In this document: positions 18,295 through 25,680 of the stretch, in pieces
Position numbering within the stretch: the first letter of the stretch is position 1
Layout: each line of letters begins with the position of its first letter
IMG/VR virus record: IMGVR_UViG_3300008114_000073
Span: 1 to 37,691 of that record
DNA from: a virus
Reading direction: 5' to 3' (one strand)
DNA length: 37,691 nucleotides
The notes under the pieces: model-generated
What the model was told of the DNA's origin: nothing
The model's input: only the letters and a program-made list of their open reading frames with translations
Databases searched by the model: none
Made by a program: the position numbers and the translations under genes

Positions 18295-19713
18295 TTATTC
18301 ATCTTTTGGAACATTTAACGCATTTAACACATTGTCTCTAGTTTTACTAGCATCAAACACAGCAGCAACTCTTTTAGTTTCATTAGAAGCTTTATCGCTT
18401 TTATGTTCTGTTTGAGTTTTAGGGCCGCTACTTTGACCCATATCTATTTGAATCTTACTGTTGTCAAATCTAATATTTTCAAAGATAATACCAGACTTAC
18501 CAAATCTAGATTTCAAAATAGCCATAGTCGCTGTATGGTCGTTCTTTTGGTCTAATGTTTTTGCAATTGAAACTACGAAGTGAGCAATCTGCGCTTTTTT
18601 GATAGAACCACCCATTTGGTCAGCCTCAACAACATCAGCCTTGATTGAACTTCTGTTACCTTGGATTGCTGTCCAACCAGCGATGTCTAATTCAGCTAAT
18701 AAAGCTTCAAATTGTCGCATAACGCTACCTTCACCAACATTGACATCATCAAATTTTCTAGATGGTTCGACACAGTCTATATAATCTAATAAAATCATGT
18801 CTGGGTACCAACCTTGTGCTATTAACTTTCTAACATATTGTCTAATGACTGGGATTGTAGTACCATCGCTTGAAAACTTTTTAAGTTTCAATTGACCTTT
18901 ACCATTCATCATTTCATCAACCATAGTCATAAGGTCGTTTTTGTGAAACGCTAATGAGTTTAAGTCATAACCAGACCAACACGATAAATGCTTTCTTTGG
19001 ATAACTTTTGGGTTATCTTCAAAGAAAATTTGTAAAACTTTCAGCCCTTGATTCATGGCTGTATTTGCAATTTTTGTAATCATAGTTGTCTTACCAACAC
19101 CAAAAGGCGCTAATATTACAGCTAATTCTGTTTTAGCTAAACCACCATCCATAATTTCATCTAACCCTTTGATTCCAGTTGGGATTGGTTTTCTAAAATC
19201 TTCTTCTAAAACTGTGTCAATACTATCAAAAACGTTCATACCATCGTCTTTGTTATCACCATGCTCTAACGCTTTTCTTAATATAGCTTCACATTGGTCA
19301 TAATCTTCGATGTTACCTTTACTTATGATTTTATTAATTTCAGCAATAGACTTTTTCATTTCTTGCTGTTTACAAAACTTCATAGCTATATCTTTAATCT
19401 TATAGCTATCGTTTAAATCAGCTTCTTGAATCTTTCTAAGTTGTGAAATTAAATACTTTCTTTGTTGCTCGTTATCAACGTCTTCTAATAGTCTAATTTG
19501 TAAACTACTAAAATCTGGAATAACGTCATCTTTAGTTTTAGCTTCTTTTAATGTGGCAACTACGATACGTAAATATGCATCTTCAAAATAATTTGGGTCT
19601 ACTATATCTAAAATATTGTTTGCAAATCTTCTATCTGTTATCATTTGTGCTATGAATCTTAATTGGTAATCATAACCCAAATACGCTAAACTATTTTTAT
19701 CTATTTTTGCCAT
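18295..19713 (-). CDS. Replicative DNA helicase, T4 gp41/DnaB-like
   Basis: 472 aa from the ATG at 19713, almost the same length as T4 gp41 (475 aa). An N-terminal helical domain (1-150) is followed by a RecA-type motor domain: Walker A at 202-210 (APFGVGKTT), probable catalytic Glu E232 (FFEDN), Walker B ending at D310 (MILLDYIDC), and the DNA-contact/H4-like region SIKKAQIAHFVVSIAKT. It unwinds the fork 5' to 3' ahead of the leading-strand polymerase and works with a primase, which is not in this window. The C-terminal 50 residues are polar and low in complexity. It is co-directional with the RNase H-like and nrd genes, forming a replication/nucleotide module. Confidence 0.93.
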   Translation of the reverse strand: MAKIDKNSLAYLGYDYQLRFIAQMITDRRFANNILDIVDPNYFEDAYLRIVVATLKEAKTKDDVIPDFSSLQIRLLEDVDNEQQRKYLISQLRKIQEADLNDSYKIKDIAMKFCKQQEMKKSIAEINKIISKGNIEDYDQCEAILRKALEHGDNKDDGMNVFDSIDTVLEEDFRKPIPTGIKGLDEIMDGGLAKTELAVILAPFGVGKTTMITKIANTAMNQGLKVLQIFFEDNPKVIQRKHLSCWSGYDLNSLAFHKNDLMTMVDEMMNGKGQLKLKKFSSDGTTIPVIRQYVRKLIAQGWYPDMILLDYIDCVEPSRKFDDVNVGEGSVMRQFEALLAELDIAGWTAIQGNRSSIKADVVEADQMGGSIKKAQIAHFVVSIAKTLDQKNDHTATMAILKSRFGKSGIIFENIRFDNSKIQIDMGQSSGPKTQTEHKSDKASNETKRVAAVFDASKTRDNVLNALNVPKDE

Positions 19714-19750
19714 TAATTTATTTTTTTAAAACTTGTTATAATAAATATAT

Positions 19751-19776
19751 GATGGTTGGACTAAGCGCCAACCATC
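19751..19776 (-). terminator. Hairpin spanning the stop codon of the 162-aa gene
   Basis: On the minus strand, ATGGTTGG and CCAACCAT pair around an 8-base loop that includes the TAG stop codon of the upstream gene; a flanking C-G pair extends the stem to nine. The T-tract after it is weak (ATATATTTATT), so it may be a leaky terminator, an RNA-processing or stability element rather than a full stop. Confidence 0.45.
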
Positions 19777-20249
19777 GTATATGTTTTTTGACTAAAGTAA
19801 TTTCTAATCTCATTCATGATAGATGGAATAATCTCTCTAACATCAACTGAATACCTTACTTTTGGTGGAAATAAGTTTCCACTAAACTCACTTTTAATAA
19901 CAGTTTTTTTATCAACTTTAATTTCAAATTGGAAATTATCTATTTTATCACTTGTCGGTTTTGCTGATTCTTCAGTTTGCACCATGTATGGGTTATAGTT
20001 ACCCCATAAGTATTCCATAGATTTCTTTTGAAGATACTTAGGTATGATACCTAAACCACCAAAATCACCATTACTAAGACCAGTAATTCTGTCTACTAAC
20101 TCTTTTAACTCAAACGACTTTAAAATTTCTTCATTGTAATCACGAATGTTGAAATATCTTTGACAAATGATATTGTTGTTAATGTACAATACAAATTCAA
20201 ATCTTTGTTCTTCGAACTTTTTTGGGCTGTTTTCTTTTTCTGCGCTCAT
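19761..20249 (-). CDS. Conserved-looking protein of unknown function in replication operon
   Basis: 162 aa from the ATG at 20249. The N-terminus is charged (MSAEKENSPKKFEEQRFEFV), then come a beta-strand pair (LYINNNIICQRYFNIRDYNE), a central region ending near PYMVQTEES, and a C-terminal part with VDVREIIPSIMNEIRNYFSQ that looks helical. I do not recognise a family. It lies between the RNase H-like gene (11-base gap) and the gp41-like helicase, so a role with replication proteins is possible, but nothing in the sequence proves it. Its stop codon lies in the loop of a hairpin. Confidence 0.75.
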   Translation of the reverse strand: MSAEKENSPKKFEEQRFEFVLYINNNIICQRYFNIRDYNEEILKSFELKELVDRITGLSNGDFGGLGIIPKYLQKKSMEYLWGNYNPYMVQTEESAKPTSDKIDNFQFEIKVDKKTVIKSEFSGNLFPPKVRYSVDVREIIPSIMNEIRNYFSQKTYTMVGA

Positions 20250-20260
20250 ATATTCTATTT

Positions 20261-21313
20261 TTAAATTAATTTTCTTTCTCTTTCTATTAGTTTTTTAAAA
20301 GGTACTAAGTAATCTTCATTTCTTACTTCACCTAAAATTTTATCGATTCCATCTTCATGCATGTATTGTGCTATTTTTTTAATGTCTCTATCAGTACCTT
20401 CTAACGTACCATTTTTTAACAACTCTAATTCAATTATTGCATTTTCTGAAATCATTGGGGATTTTAGATTTACTAGTTTATAGTTTATTTCATAAATCTT
20501 ATCACCTTGTACACCATCAGTAATCCCATTAATGATGTTGTGTAAAACCGCTAAAGGTTTCTTTTTTTGTTCTAGTCTTTCTTCTTGGATTCTTTTTGCC
20601 TCATCTATTATTTCATTTAAAGTTAATACTCTTTCTTTCAATTGTGGGAAATGTTCTAGTAATGTTTTTAACCCTAACCCTTTTATCCCTTTTATCACAT
20701 CTGAAGTGTCGCCAATCATTGTTTTAATTAACGCAGCATTTCCGACATGATAACTAAAGTATGAAGAAAAGTTATTAATATCAACATATTCTTTAATATG
20801 TAGGAAATAAATTTTTACATCTTCGTTAATTAGTTGAGCCATATCTGTATCATTGGTACAAATAGTTATTTTCTCATTTTGGTCTTTATTAAGGCAATAA
20901 TATGCTATTAGGTCATCACCTTCAATATAGTCATAGTTAAATTGTCTTACATAAAATTCATTTAAGTAAGTCCAAATTTTCCCTAATTGAATTGCTTGTT
21001 CTTCGTCAATAGTTTCTGTTAGATTAACGAAATCTTTGTTGCGGTTACTCTTGTATGGGTTGTATATTTTAAACCTCTCTAAACCGCTTAATTTACCATC
21101 CCAAAATATATAGACTTGATGGTATAAATCTTCCACTAGCATTTTTCTAACTAGCGTGATAAATTGGTATAAACCACCGACAAATTCTCCTTTGTCGTTG
21201 TATTCATCTTTGGCACCAGCAAAAGCCCTTTTAAAAAGGGCGTTGCCATCTACCAATAATGTATTTTTTATTTTTTTAACTGTTTCACCATTTCTTGGAG
21301 GTCTTTTATTCAC
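20261..21313 (-). CDS. 5'-3' exonuclease / flap nuclease, T4 RNase H-like
   Basis: 350 aa reading from GTG at 21313. The start of the fold (LLVDGNALFKRAFAG, D22) and later acidic motifs (IFWDGKLSGLERF, IEGDDLIAYY, CTNDTDMAQL, IGDTSDVIKGIKGLGLKTL) are the metal-binding and helix-hairpin-helix motifs of the FEN1/Pol I 5' nuclease family, of which T4 RNase H (305 aa) is the phage example. It should remove RNA primers and flaps during lagging-strand synthesis. The GTG start is chosen because the only nearby ATG (21318-21316) is out of frame and meets TGA after one codon; that TGA overlaps the GTG. The gene is first in the operon with the helicase. Confidence 0.9.
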   Translation of the reverse strand: MNKRPPRNGETVKKIKNTLLVDGNALFKRAFAGAKDEYNDKGEFVGGLYQFITLVRKMLVEDLYHQVYIFWDGKLSGLERFKIYNPYKSNRNKDFVNLTETIDEEQAIQLGKIWTYLNEFYVRQFNYDYIEGDDLIAYYCLNKDQNEKITICTNDTDMAQLINEDVKIYFLHIKEYVDINNFSSYFSYHVGNAALIKTMIGDTSDVIKGIKGLGLKTLLEHFPQLKERVLTLNEIIDEAKRIQEERLEQKKKPLAVLHNIINGITDGVQGDKIYEINYKLVNLKSPMISENAIIELELLKNGTLEGTDRDIKKIAQYMHEDGIDKILGEVRNEDYLVPFKKLIERERKLI

Positions 21314-21366
21314 AGCATAATTTTTTAAAAGTTAAACACTATTCTATCTATTCTATTTACATAAGT

Positions 21367-22470
21367 TTACTCATGCATATCATCTTCATTAAACCCAGTA
21401 TTTTCTTCTTTTTCAATAATGAACTCACTAAGTGGTGTGTTTAACTTAGATAATATATAATCTTTATGTTCTTTTTTGTAAGCTTCAATCTTATCTGGAT
21501 TCCAATATCCATGTGGTGTAGACGCTAAAACACCATGTTCTTCAACACCATTAACTTGATTTTTCTCACAACGTACTTTAGTTTCAATACCAAATTGATA
21601 AGTTTCACCACCAGCTGTCGCTTTTAATTTAGTTGTGCTGTGTGATAATATACCACCATAATGGATAATGATTCTTGGTGAATAGAAAAACGCTTCACCA
21701 CCTTTATGTTTAATAACTTTGTTTTCGTTATCTAACCATATTTTTTGCACTACAGCAAATGTGTTTGTGTATTTTTTACCTTCACGTCTAGATGCTGGTA
21801 TTCTATGGTTAACCAATGATTTGAAAGCAGCTTCCATTGAACCAGCGTTCCATTGGTTGTTAGATGATTTAGACATTACTGATTTGAAACCGTTAATAGA
21901 ACCAACTGAATCCCATAAAAATACTAAATCTCTAGGTAATTCATCAGCTTGTTGTGCATCCAATAATTCAGTCATTAATCTAGCGATATCTTCAATTACT
22001 GGTTCATCTCTTAATGCTTTAGTACCCATTTTACCGTTAGAGTAATCTAAACATGAATATCTTTCTACTAAATCTTCTGATTGGAAGAAAAGGAAATCAC
22101 CTACATAGTCAATTATTTCACCAGTTTCTTCATCAACAACTTCTTCAAATTGTACTCCAATATTTTTAGCATGCTCCCAATCCCAGTTTGTTTCTGTATC
22201 AATAATAATTGGTAAATCACCAATTTTTTGAGCGCCAGCCACAGCTTCATAAATCGCTGTAGATTTACCAGTGTTTGAATATCCTCTAAAACTTGTAAAA
22301 TACCCTCTAGGAATACCAGGTATTTTCAAAGCTTCAAAGAATGCATCAGATAATGGAATCCATGTTAATTCTTTCATCTTAACAGCGGTATCCATCTGAT
22401 TATTTTTTTTAAAATCATTTAAGTTAAAAGGTTTCTTTTCTATACCTTTTTTTTCTGGTTTTTTAGCCAT
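21367..22470 (-). CDS. UvsX/RecA-like recombinase
   Basis: 367 aa from the ATG at 22470 (MAKKPEKKGIEKKPFNLND). A longer frame to 22518 would start with TTG inside the upstream terminator hairpin, so I rejected it. Walker A is at 63-71 (GYSNTGKST) and Walker B ends at D187 (LVFLWDSVGS). The DNA-binding-loop region around SVMSKSSNNQWNAGSMEAAF and the later KHKGGEAFFYSPRIIIHYGG resemble RecA/UvsX core strands. In T4, UvsX performs strand exchange in recombination-dependent replication and repair, loaded on gp32-coated DNA; the gp32-like gene is directly upstream. The acidic C-terminus (EKEENTGFNEDDMHE) is like the regulatory tail of RecA. Confidence 0.9.
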   Translation of the reverse strand: MAKKPEKKGIEKKPFNLNDFKKNNQMDTAVKMKELTWIPLSDAFFEALKIPGIPRGYFTSFRGYSNTGKSTAIYEAVAGAQKIGDLPIIIDTETNWDWEHAKNIGVQFEEVVDEETGEIIDYVGDFLFFQSEDLVERYSCLDYSNGKMGTKALRDEPVIEDIARLMTELLDAQQADELPRDLVFLWDSVGSINGFKSVMSKSSNNQWNAGSMEAAFKSLVNHRIPASRREGKKYTNTFAVVQKIWLDNENKVIKHKGGEAFFYSPRIIIHYGGILSHSTTKLKATAGGETYQFGIETKVRCEKNQVNGVEEHGVLASTPHGYWNPDKIEAYKKEHKDYILSKLNTPLSEFIIEKEENTGFNEDDMHE

Positions 22471-22502
22471 TCTTTTTGTTATTAAAACTTGTGTTATTTT
22501 AG

Positions 22503-22537
22503 AACAAAAAAGGACCAATTTCTCAGTCCTTTTTGTT
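22503..22537 (-). terminator. Rho-independent terminator after gp32-like gene
   Basis: On the minus strand AAAAAGGAC pairs with GTCCTTTTT around a 10-base loop, followed by TTGTT. It starts 7 bases after the gp32-like stop codon and lies between it and the UvsX-like gene, so the ssDNA-binding protein can be made as a short transcript with some read-through to the recombinase. Confidence 0.8.
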
Positions 22538-22543
22538 TAGTTT

Positions 22544-23473
22544 TTAGAAAGGTAAATCATAATCATCATCTTCGTCAGATGTTGAAGTGGTTTCACTAGC
22601 AACTGGTTCAGTTTTAGTTGTAGAAGCAGTTTGGATACTAGCTTTTACATTTTCAACTCCCATTGTTAATTCTTCTTCCATTTTTGCGTTTTCAGATGTT
22701 GTATTGTTTTTCAAAGCTTCTTTGTCAACAAATTTTTTCTCATCTTTATCCCATACTGGAATTCCACCTTTTACAATGATTTCTAAATACTCGTAAGATT
22801 TAACTGAATAAACGTCTTCCCAAGTTCTTGCATCAGATAACCATTCTTCTTTCAATTCATTGTCAGTATGTAATGGTGTTGAATCTAGTGCAACAATTGC
22901 AGAAACTACTGGTACATTATTTTGGTTTCTATTAATAGTAATAGCTAAATCTCTACCAGATTCTGGGTCTGTAAAATTACGGTTTGTTTTTAACGCTGTT
23001 AAAACTCCATGAATTTTATCATAAACACCCTCTTTACGATAATCATGATTAAATCTCCAGAACTTAACTCCTTCGTCTTCATGTTCTCTGTCAATTACTT
23101 TAACAACATACATTTGACGTGCTTTGTACTTTTTAGCTAATTCTTTGTCAGATTCTTTACCAGTTGCTCTTAACGCATCGTAAGCCTCACAAAATGGACA
23201 TGGCTCATTCTTTTCATGTTTTAAACATGCAAAAGTTTTGTACTCACCGTCAACTAATACTTTGTGACCATGAACTTCTACGAATGGTGAAGAACCATCT
23301 TGTGTCGGTAAAATTCTGATTTCTTTAACTGCACTTTTTACACCTTCTTTGATGTAAGTGTTGAAATAATTTTTAAGGTCGTAAACCTTTTCAGCCTTTT
23401 TTTCGAACTTAGGCGCATTGTTCTTTTCGTACTGTGCTAACATTTCTGATAGCGTGTCTTTTTGATTACTCAT
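22544..23473 (-). CDS. Single-stranded DNA-binding protein, T4 gp32-like
   Basis: 309 aa from the ATG at 23473, close to T4 gp32 (301 aa). It should coat ssDNA at the fork and in recombination. The zinc site is visible: H70 (VEVHGHKV), C83, C92 and C95 (FACLKHEKNEPCPFC), with the same 13-residue H-to-C spacing and C-P-x-C pair as T4 gp32 H64/C77/C87/C90. The body has many aromatic and basic residues (KARQMYVVKVIDRE, KFWRFNHDYRKEGVYDKIHG) as expected of an OB-fold binding ssDNA. The C-terminus is acidic and ends DEDDDYDLPF, resembling the partner-docking tip of bacterial SSB. It has its own promoter-like sequence and terminator, suggesting separate, strong expression. Confidence 0.92.
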   Translation of the reverse strand: MSNQKDTLSEMLAQYEKNNAPKFEKKAEKVYDLKNYFNTYIKEGVKSAVKEIRILPTQDGSSPFVEVHGHKVLVDGEYKTFACLKHEKNEPCPFCEAYDALRATGKESDKELAKKYKARQMYVVKVIDREHEDEGVKFWRFNHDYRKEGVYDKIHGVLTALKTNRNFTDPESGRDLAITINRNQNNVPVVSAIVALDSTPLHTDNELKEEWLSDARTWEDVYSVKSYEYLEIIVKGGIPVWDKDEKKFVDKEALKNNTTSENAKMEEELTMGVENVKASIQTASTTKTEPVASETTSTSDEDDDYDLPF

Positions 23474-23529
23474 TTTTACTCTTTTTTTTTTATTATTACT
23501 TATTTATTATACTTCTAAAATTTAAATTA

Positions 23530-23557
23530 AATATACTCTAAAATCTGAAAAAGTCAA
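23530..23557 (-). promoter_or_regulatory. Sigma-70-like promoter upstream of gp32-like gene
   Basis: On the minus strand TTGACT (23557-23552), a 16-base spacer and TATATT (23535-23530) give near-consensus -35/-10 elements about 57 bases before the gp32-like start codon. The downstream part TATATTTA also approximates the Bacteroidota -7 element TAnnTTTG with one mismatch. The following leader is very A-rich and could be a site of autogenous control as known for T4 gp32; that last point is inference. Confidence 0.5.
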
Positions 23558-23625
23558 GTACTTAAACATAAATTTTATTGTTCCTAATATACTACATTAA
23601 TTCACTAAATGCAAATTTTTTTTTA

Positions 23626-23657
23626 TAAAAATAAAAAATCCTCAATTAAGAGGATTT
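23626..23657 (-). terminator. Rho-independent terminator after acidic repeat protein
   Basis: On the minus strand AAATCCTC and GAGGATTT form a perfect 8-pair stem around TTAATT, followed by TTTATTTTT. It starts 5 bases after the stop of the 250-aa gene and closes the group of four unknown genes 25651-23662. The rest of the 188-base gap up to 23473 holds the gp32-like promoter and no supported gene. Confidence 0.85.
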
Positions 23658-23661
23658 CTAT

Positions 23662-24414
23662 TTAAATATCTTCTTCTTCATACTCATCAAAACTATTCTT
23701 GATTTCTTCATCGCTAAATTCATCAACGTCTTTTTGAGTTAATACATATTCTTTTTCTTTTTCATCTGTTTCTTCTTTGTCATCCCAATACTTACTAATT
23801 GGAATATTGAAAGGGTAACCTTTTAAAGAAATTAAACTTTGTTTTTCAACTGGAGTTGGGTTTCTTTTTTTGAATTCTAATTCTAATTCACTTATTTTAC
23901 TACCCAAAGCATCCATGTTTGAAATTCTAGATTCTAAATCATCCAATTTCTTTAATAACGTTTCAGCATTAGAGTTAGCTGCTTCTGCTGCCGCTTTAGC
24001 TTCTTCAGTTCCTTTAACAATTGATGTAACGTCAACTTCAACTTCATCGCTTGATGGTGCTGGTTCATCCATTACTGGTTCATCCATTATTGGTTCTTCA
24101 GCTGGTGCTGGTTCATCCATTATTGGTTCTTCAGCTGGTGGAGCGTCATCAACTGGAGGTACTTCTGTATCATCAACTGGTGCTGCTTCTGGGTCTTCAG
24201 AAGGTACTTCAGATGCATCAACTGGTAAATCAGTTTCAACATCTTCTTCTTCAGCTTCATCCACAATAGCTTCATCACCTAAAATAATATCTTTTTCGTC
24301 TTTATCGTAACCTTGAATGTCTTCACCCATATAAAAAGAATATTCAGATAACAATCTAAATTTTTTAAGTTCTTCTTTTAATAATTCTGGGTTAATTTTT
24401 TTACTTTTTTTCAT
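23662..24414 (-). CDS. Acidic, Pro/Glu/Asp repeat protein of unknown function
   Basis: 250 aa from the ATG at 24414. A basic helical N-terminus (MKKSKKINPELLKEELKKFR) is followed by a strongly acidic, proline-rich middle (about 45-130) with repeats of EEPIMDEPAPA, then a predicted coiled coil (about 135-190: EEAKAAAEAANSNAETLLKK, LDDLESRISNMDALGSKISE), and a C-terminal segment ending in another acidic run. No enzyme motif. The acidic linker plus coiled coil is reminiscent of scaffold-like or tether proteins, but I cannot assign a role. It is followed by a terminator, and starts 4 bases after the 63-aa gene. Confidence 0.78.
   Translation of the reverse strand: MKKSKKINPELLKEELKKFRLLSEYSFYMGEDIQGYDKDEKDIILGDEAIVDEAEEEDVETDLPVDASEVPSEDPEAAPVDDTEVPPVDDAPPAEEPIMDEPAPAEEPIMDEPVMDEPAPSSDEVEVDVTSIVKGTEEAKAAAEAANSNAETLLKKLDDLESRISNMDALGSKISELELEFKKRNPTPVEKQSLISLKGYPFNIPISKYWDDKEETDEKEKEYVLTQKDVDEFSDEEIKNSFDEYEEEDI
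24077..24142. repeat. Tandem 33-base in-frame repeat
   Basis: Two adjacent, nearly identical 33-base units (24077-24109 and 24110-24142) encode EEPIMDEPAPA-type repeats; a partial 15-base unit lies at 24062-24076. In-frame length keeps the acidic linker open and suggests it can grow or shrink by slippage or recombination. Confidence 0.8.
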
Positions 24415-24418
24415 ATTA

Positions 24419-24610
24419 TTAGAATAATAATTGTCTACCGTCTTCTGTTATTATTTTCTTGTTGATACGTTCAACTAAACTTTTATCACCTTTAATTACA
24501 CATACACCAGAACTACAATCCATATTTGGGTCGTTCCCTTGATTTAAATAAGCATCTAATGATGAATTTAAATTTTTTTCTTTATCGTTTTGTTTATTGT
24601 TTGTTTCCAT
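24419..24610 (-). CDS. Small 63-aa protein with C-x4-C motif
   Basis: 63 aa from the ATG at 24610 (METNNKQNDKEKNLNSSLDA); the frame extends to a TTG at 24616, but the ATG two codons later is preferred. A polar N-terminus leads to DPNMDCSSGVCVIKGDKSLV, with two Cys four residues apart, then a short helical tail ending DGRQLLF. It starts 50 bases after the 133-aa gene and ends 4 bases before the acidic repeat gene. The paired Cys could be redox-active or bind metal. Function unknown. Confidence 0.65.
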   Translation of the reverse strand: METNNKQNDKEKNLNSSLDAYLNQGNDPNMDCSSGVCVIKGDKSLVERINKKIITEDGRQLLF

Positions 24611-24660
24611 ATACAATTAGTTAATTAATTGTTATCATATATTATAAATATCAAATAAAA

Positions 24661-25062
24661 CTAAAAAATACGTGTTATGTTTAAAAAGGTTAATTTATTA
24701 TTGTTTGTTAATATAAATTTATCTTTATAATCATCCCAATTAATTTTAATTGATTTATAATCAATGTTGCCTATTGAATTAGGGTTAGTTTCTTCGATTA
24801 ATTTATTTAATGCATTTATTGTATAGATAGTACTACCTTTTTTATGGATTGGTAACGCACTAGGGAATAGATTTTTTAAGTCTAATGGTTTATCATCAAT
24901 CAACGTCAATTTAAATGTTATGATAACTTTAGACTCATCATCTAAGTTTTTAAAACAAAAAACAAACTTTTTGTCAATGTTAAATTTATTTTTCAAATAG
25001 CTTAAAAACCATTCAACTCTCTCTGGGAATATGAATGCTGCTAGTAATATCTTTTTCGTCAT
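24661..25062 (-). CDS. Hypothetical protein of unknown function, 133 aa
   Basis: 133 aa from the ATG at 25062. The N-terminus MTKKILLAAFIFPERVEWFL is mildly hydrophobic but continues with charged residues and is unlikely to be a signal peptide. The middle has KFVFCFKNLDDESKVIITFK and the later AL-PIHKKGSTIYTINALNK region, giving an alternating beta/helix pattern of a small soluble domain. It overlaps the end of the 212-aa gene by 50 bases in another frame, which is long for phage but both frames have coherent protein-like composition. No family recognised. Confidence 0.7.
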   Translation of the reverse strand: MTKKILLAAFIFPERVEWFLSYLKNKFNIDKKFVFCFKNLDDESKVIITFKLTLIDDKPLDLKNLFPSALPIHKKGSTIYTINALNKLIEETNPNSIGNIDYKSIKINWDDYKDKFILTNNNKLTFLNITRIF

Positions 25063-25651
25063 GTGTTATAGAGTATAGGTATGGTATGTATTTATTAGGC
25101 AATCCTAGGTCTTCAACATACTTTTTATATTCTATAATTATTTCGTTATCACTCAAAAAAACAATACTTATTTTTTTAATTTTATTAATTATTTTATTTT
25201 CATCAAAACCAACATATTTCATTAGTTTTAAATCAATGCCAAATATGAAATTATCGCCATTAATATACAACATATCGGATGTATGATATGTTACTATTTT
25301 ATCAAAAGAAATTATTTTTTTAATTATTTTTGTTAACGTTAATTTACTATATTGTATAACATCAACAAATATATAAGAACTGTTTTTAACTAAATCGTCA
25401 TAAACTTTTTGAACAAACCAATTTAAATCTTCTTCATATTTATCCCTTTTCTCATTTTTCTTAAAGGTCCAATATATGTTGTCTTCAACTTTAATATCTA
25501 AAATATCAAAATCTGGATATAAATTATTTACGATATCAAAACCTACAATCAATGTAGGTAATCCATGGATAATATTATCCATGGATTCTACTATATTAAA
25601 TTGTTCAGATATGTCTATCTTATTTTTTGTAACTATATTTGCAATCTTCAT
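25013..25651 (-). CDS. Hypothetical protein of unknown function, 212 aa
   Basis: 212 aa from the ATG at 25651 (MKIANIVTKNKIDISEQFNI). The sequence alternates beta strands and helices (LPTLIVGFDIVNNLYPDFDI; SYIFVDVIQYSKLTLTKIIK; NFIFGIDLKLMKYVGFDENK), compatible with a compact alpha/beta protein, and ends SIHIPRES. It starts 29 bases after the hub gene stop, and its 3' end overlaps the 133-aa gene by 50 bases. A 28-base perfect palindrome lies within codons 22-31. No signal peptide, membrane segment or known motif. Function unknown. Confidence 0.72.
   Translation of the reverse strand: MKIANIVTKNKIDISEQFNIVESMDNIIHGLPTLIVGFDIVNNLYPDFDILDIKVEDNIYWTFKKNEKRDKYEEDLNWFVQKVYDDLVKNSSYIFVDVIQYSKLTLTKIIKKIISFDKIVTYHTSDMLYINGDNFIFGIDLKLMKYVGFDENKIINKIKKISIVFLSDNEIIIEYKKYVEDLGLPNKYIPYLYSITHDEKDITSSIHIPRES
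25560..25587. repeat. Perfect 28-base palindrome inside coding sequence
   Basis: Half-site AATCCATGGATAAT is followed directly by its exact reverse complement, with no spacer. It holds two CCATGG sites and lies 65-92 bases into the 212-aa gene, close to the start of its message. It could form an RNA hairpin or be a protein-binding operator; it could also be chance in a coding sequence. Confidence 0.85.
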
Positions 25652-25680
25652 ACATCAAAATTACAAATTTATTTAATTAA

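Noticed and set aside
22471-22518. Sixteen-residue upstream extension of the UvsX-like gene
   Set aside because: It starts at TTG within the terminator hairpin of the gp32-like gene; the ATG at 22470 gives a normal RecA-like N-terminus.
23474-23661. Possible small genes in the 188-base gap
   Set aside because: The only minus-strand ATG frame is 15 codons; the gap is explained by a promoter, leader and terminator.
23870-24310. Plus-strand Ser/Ala-rich open frame of 146 codons
   Set aside because: It is the mirror of the acidic repeat gene; the Ser/Gly/Ala composition is what antisense reading of Glu/Asp/Pro codons gives.
24643-24650. Second plus-strand TATAAATA
   Set aside because: Also points the wrong way for all genes and lies in an A/T-only gap.
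25664-25671. TAAATTTG on the minus strand before the 212-aa gene, like a Bacteroidota -7 element
   Set aside because: No upstream TTTG at the proper distance (the nearest is about 12 bases away), so support is too weak for a promoter call.
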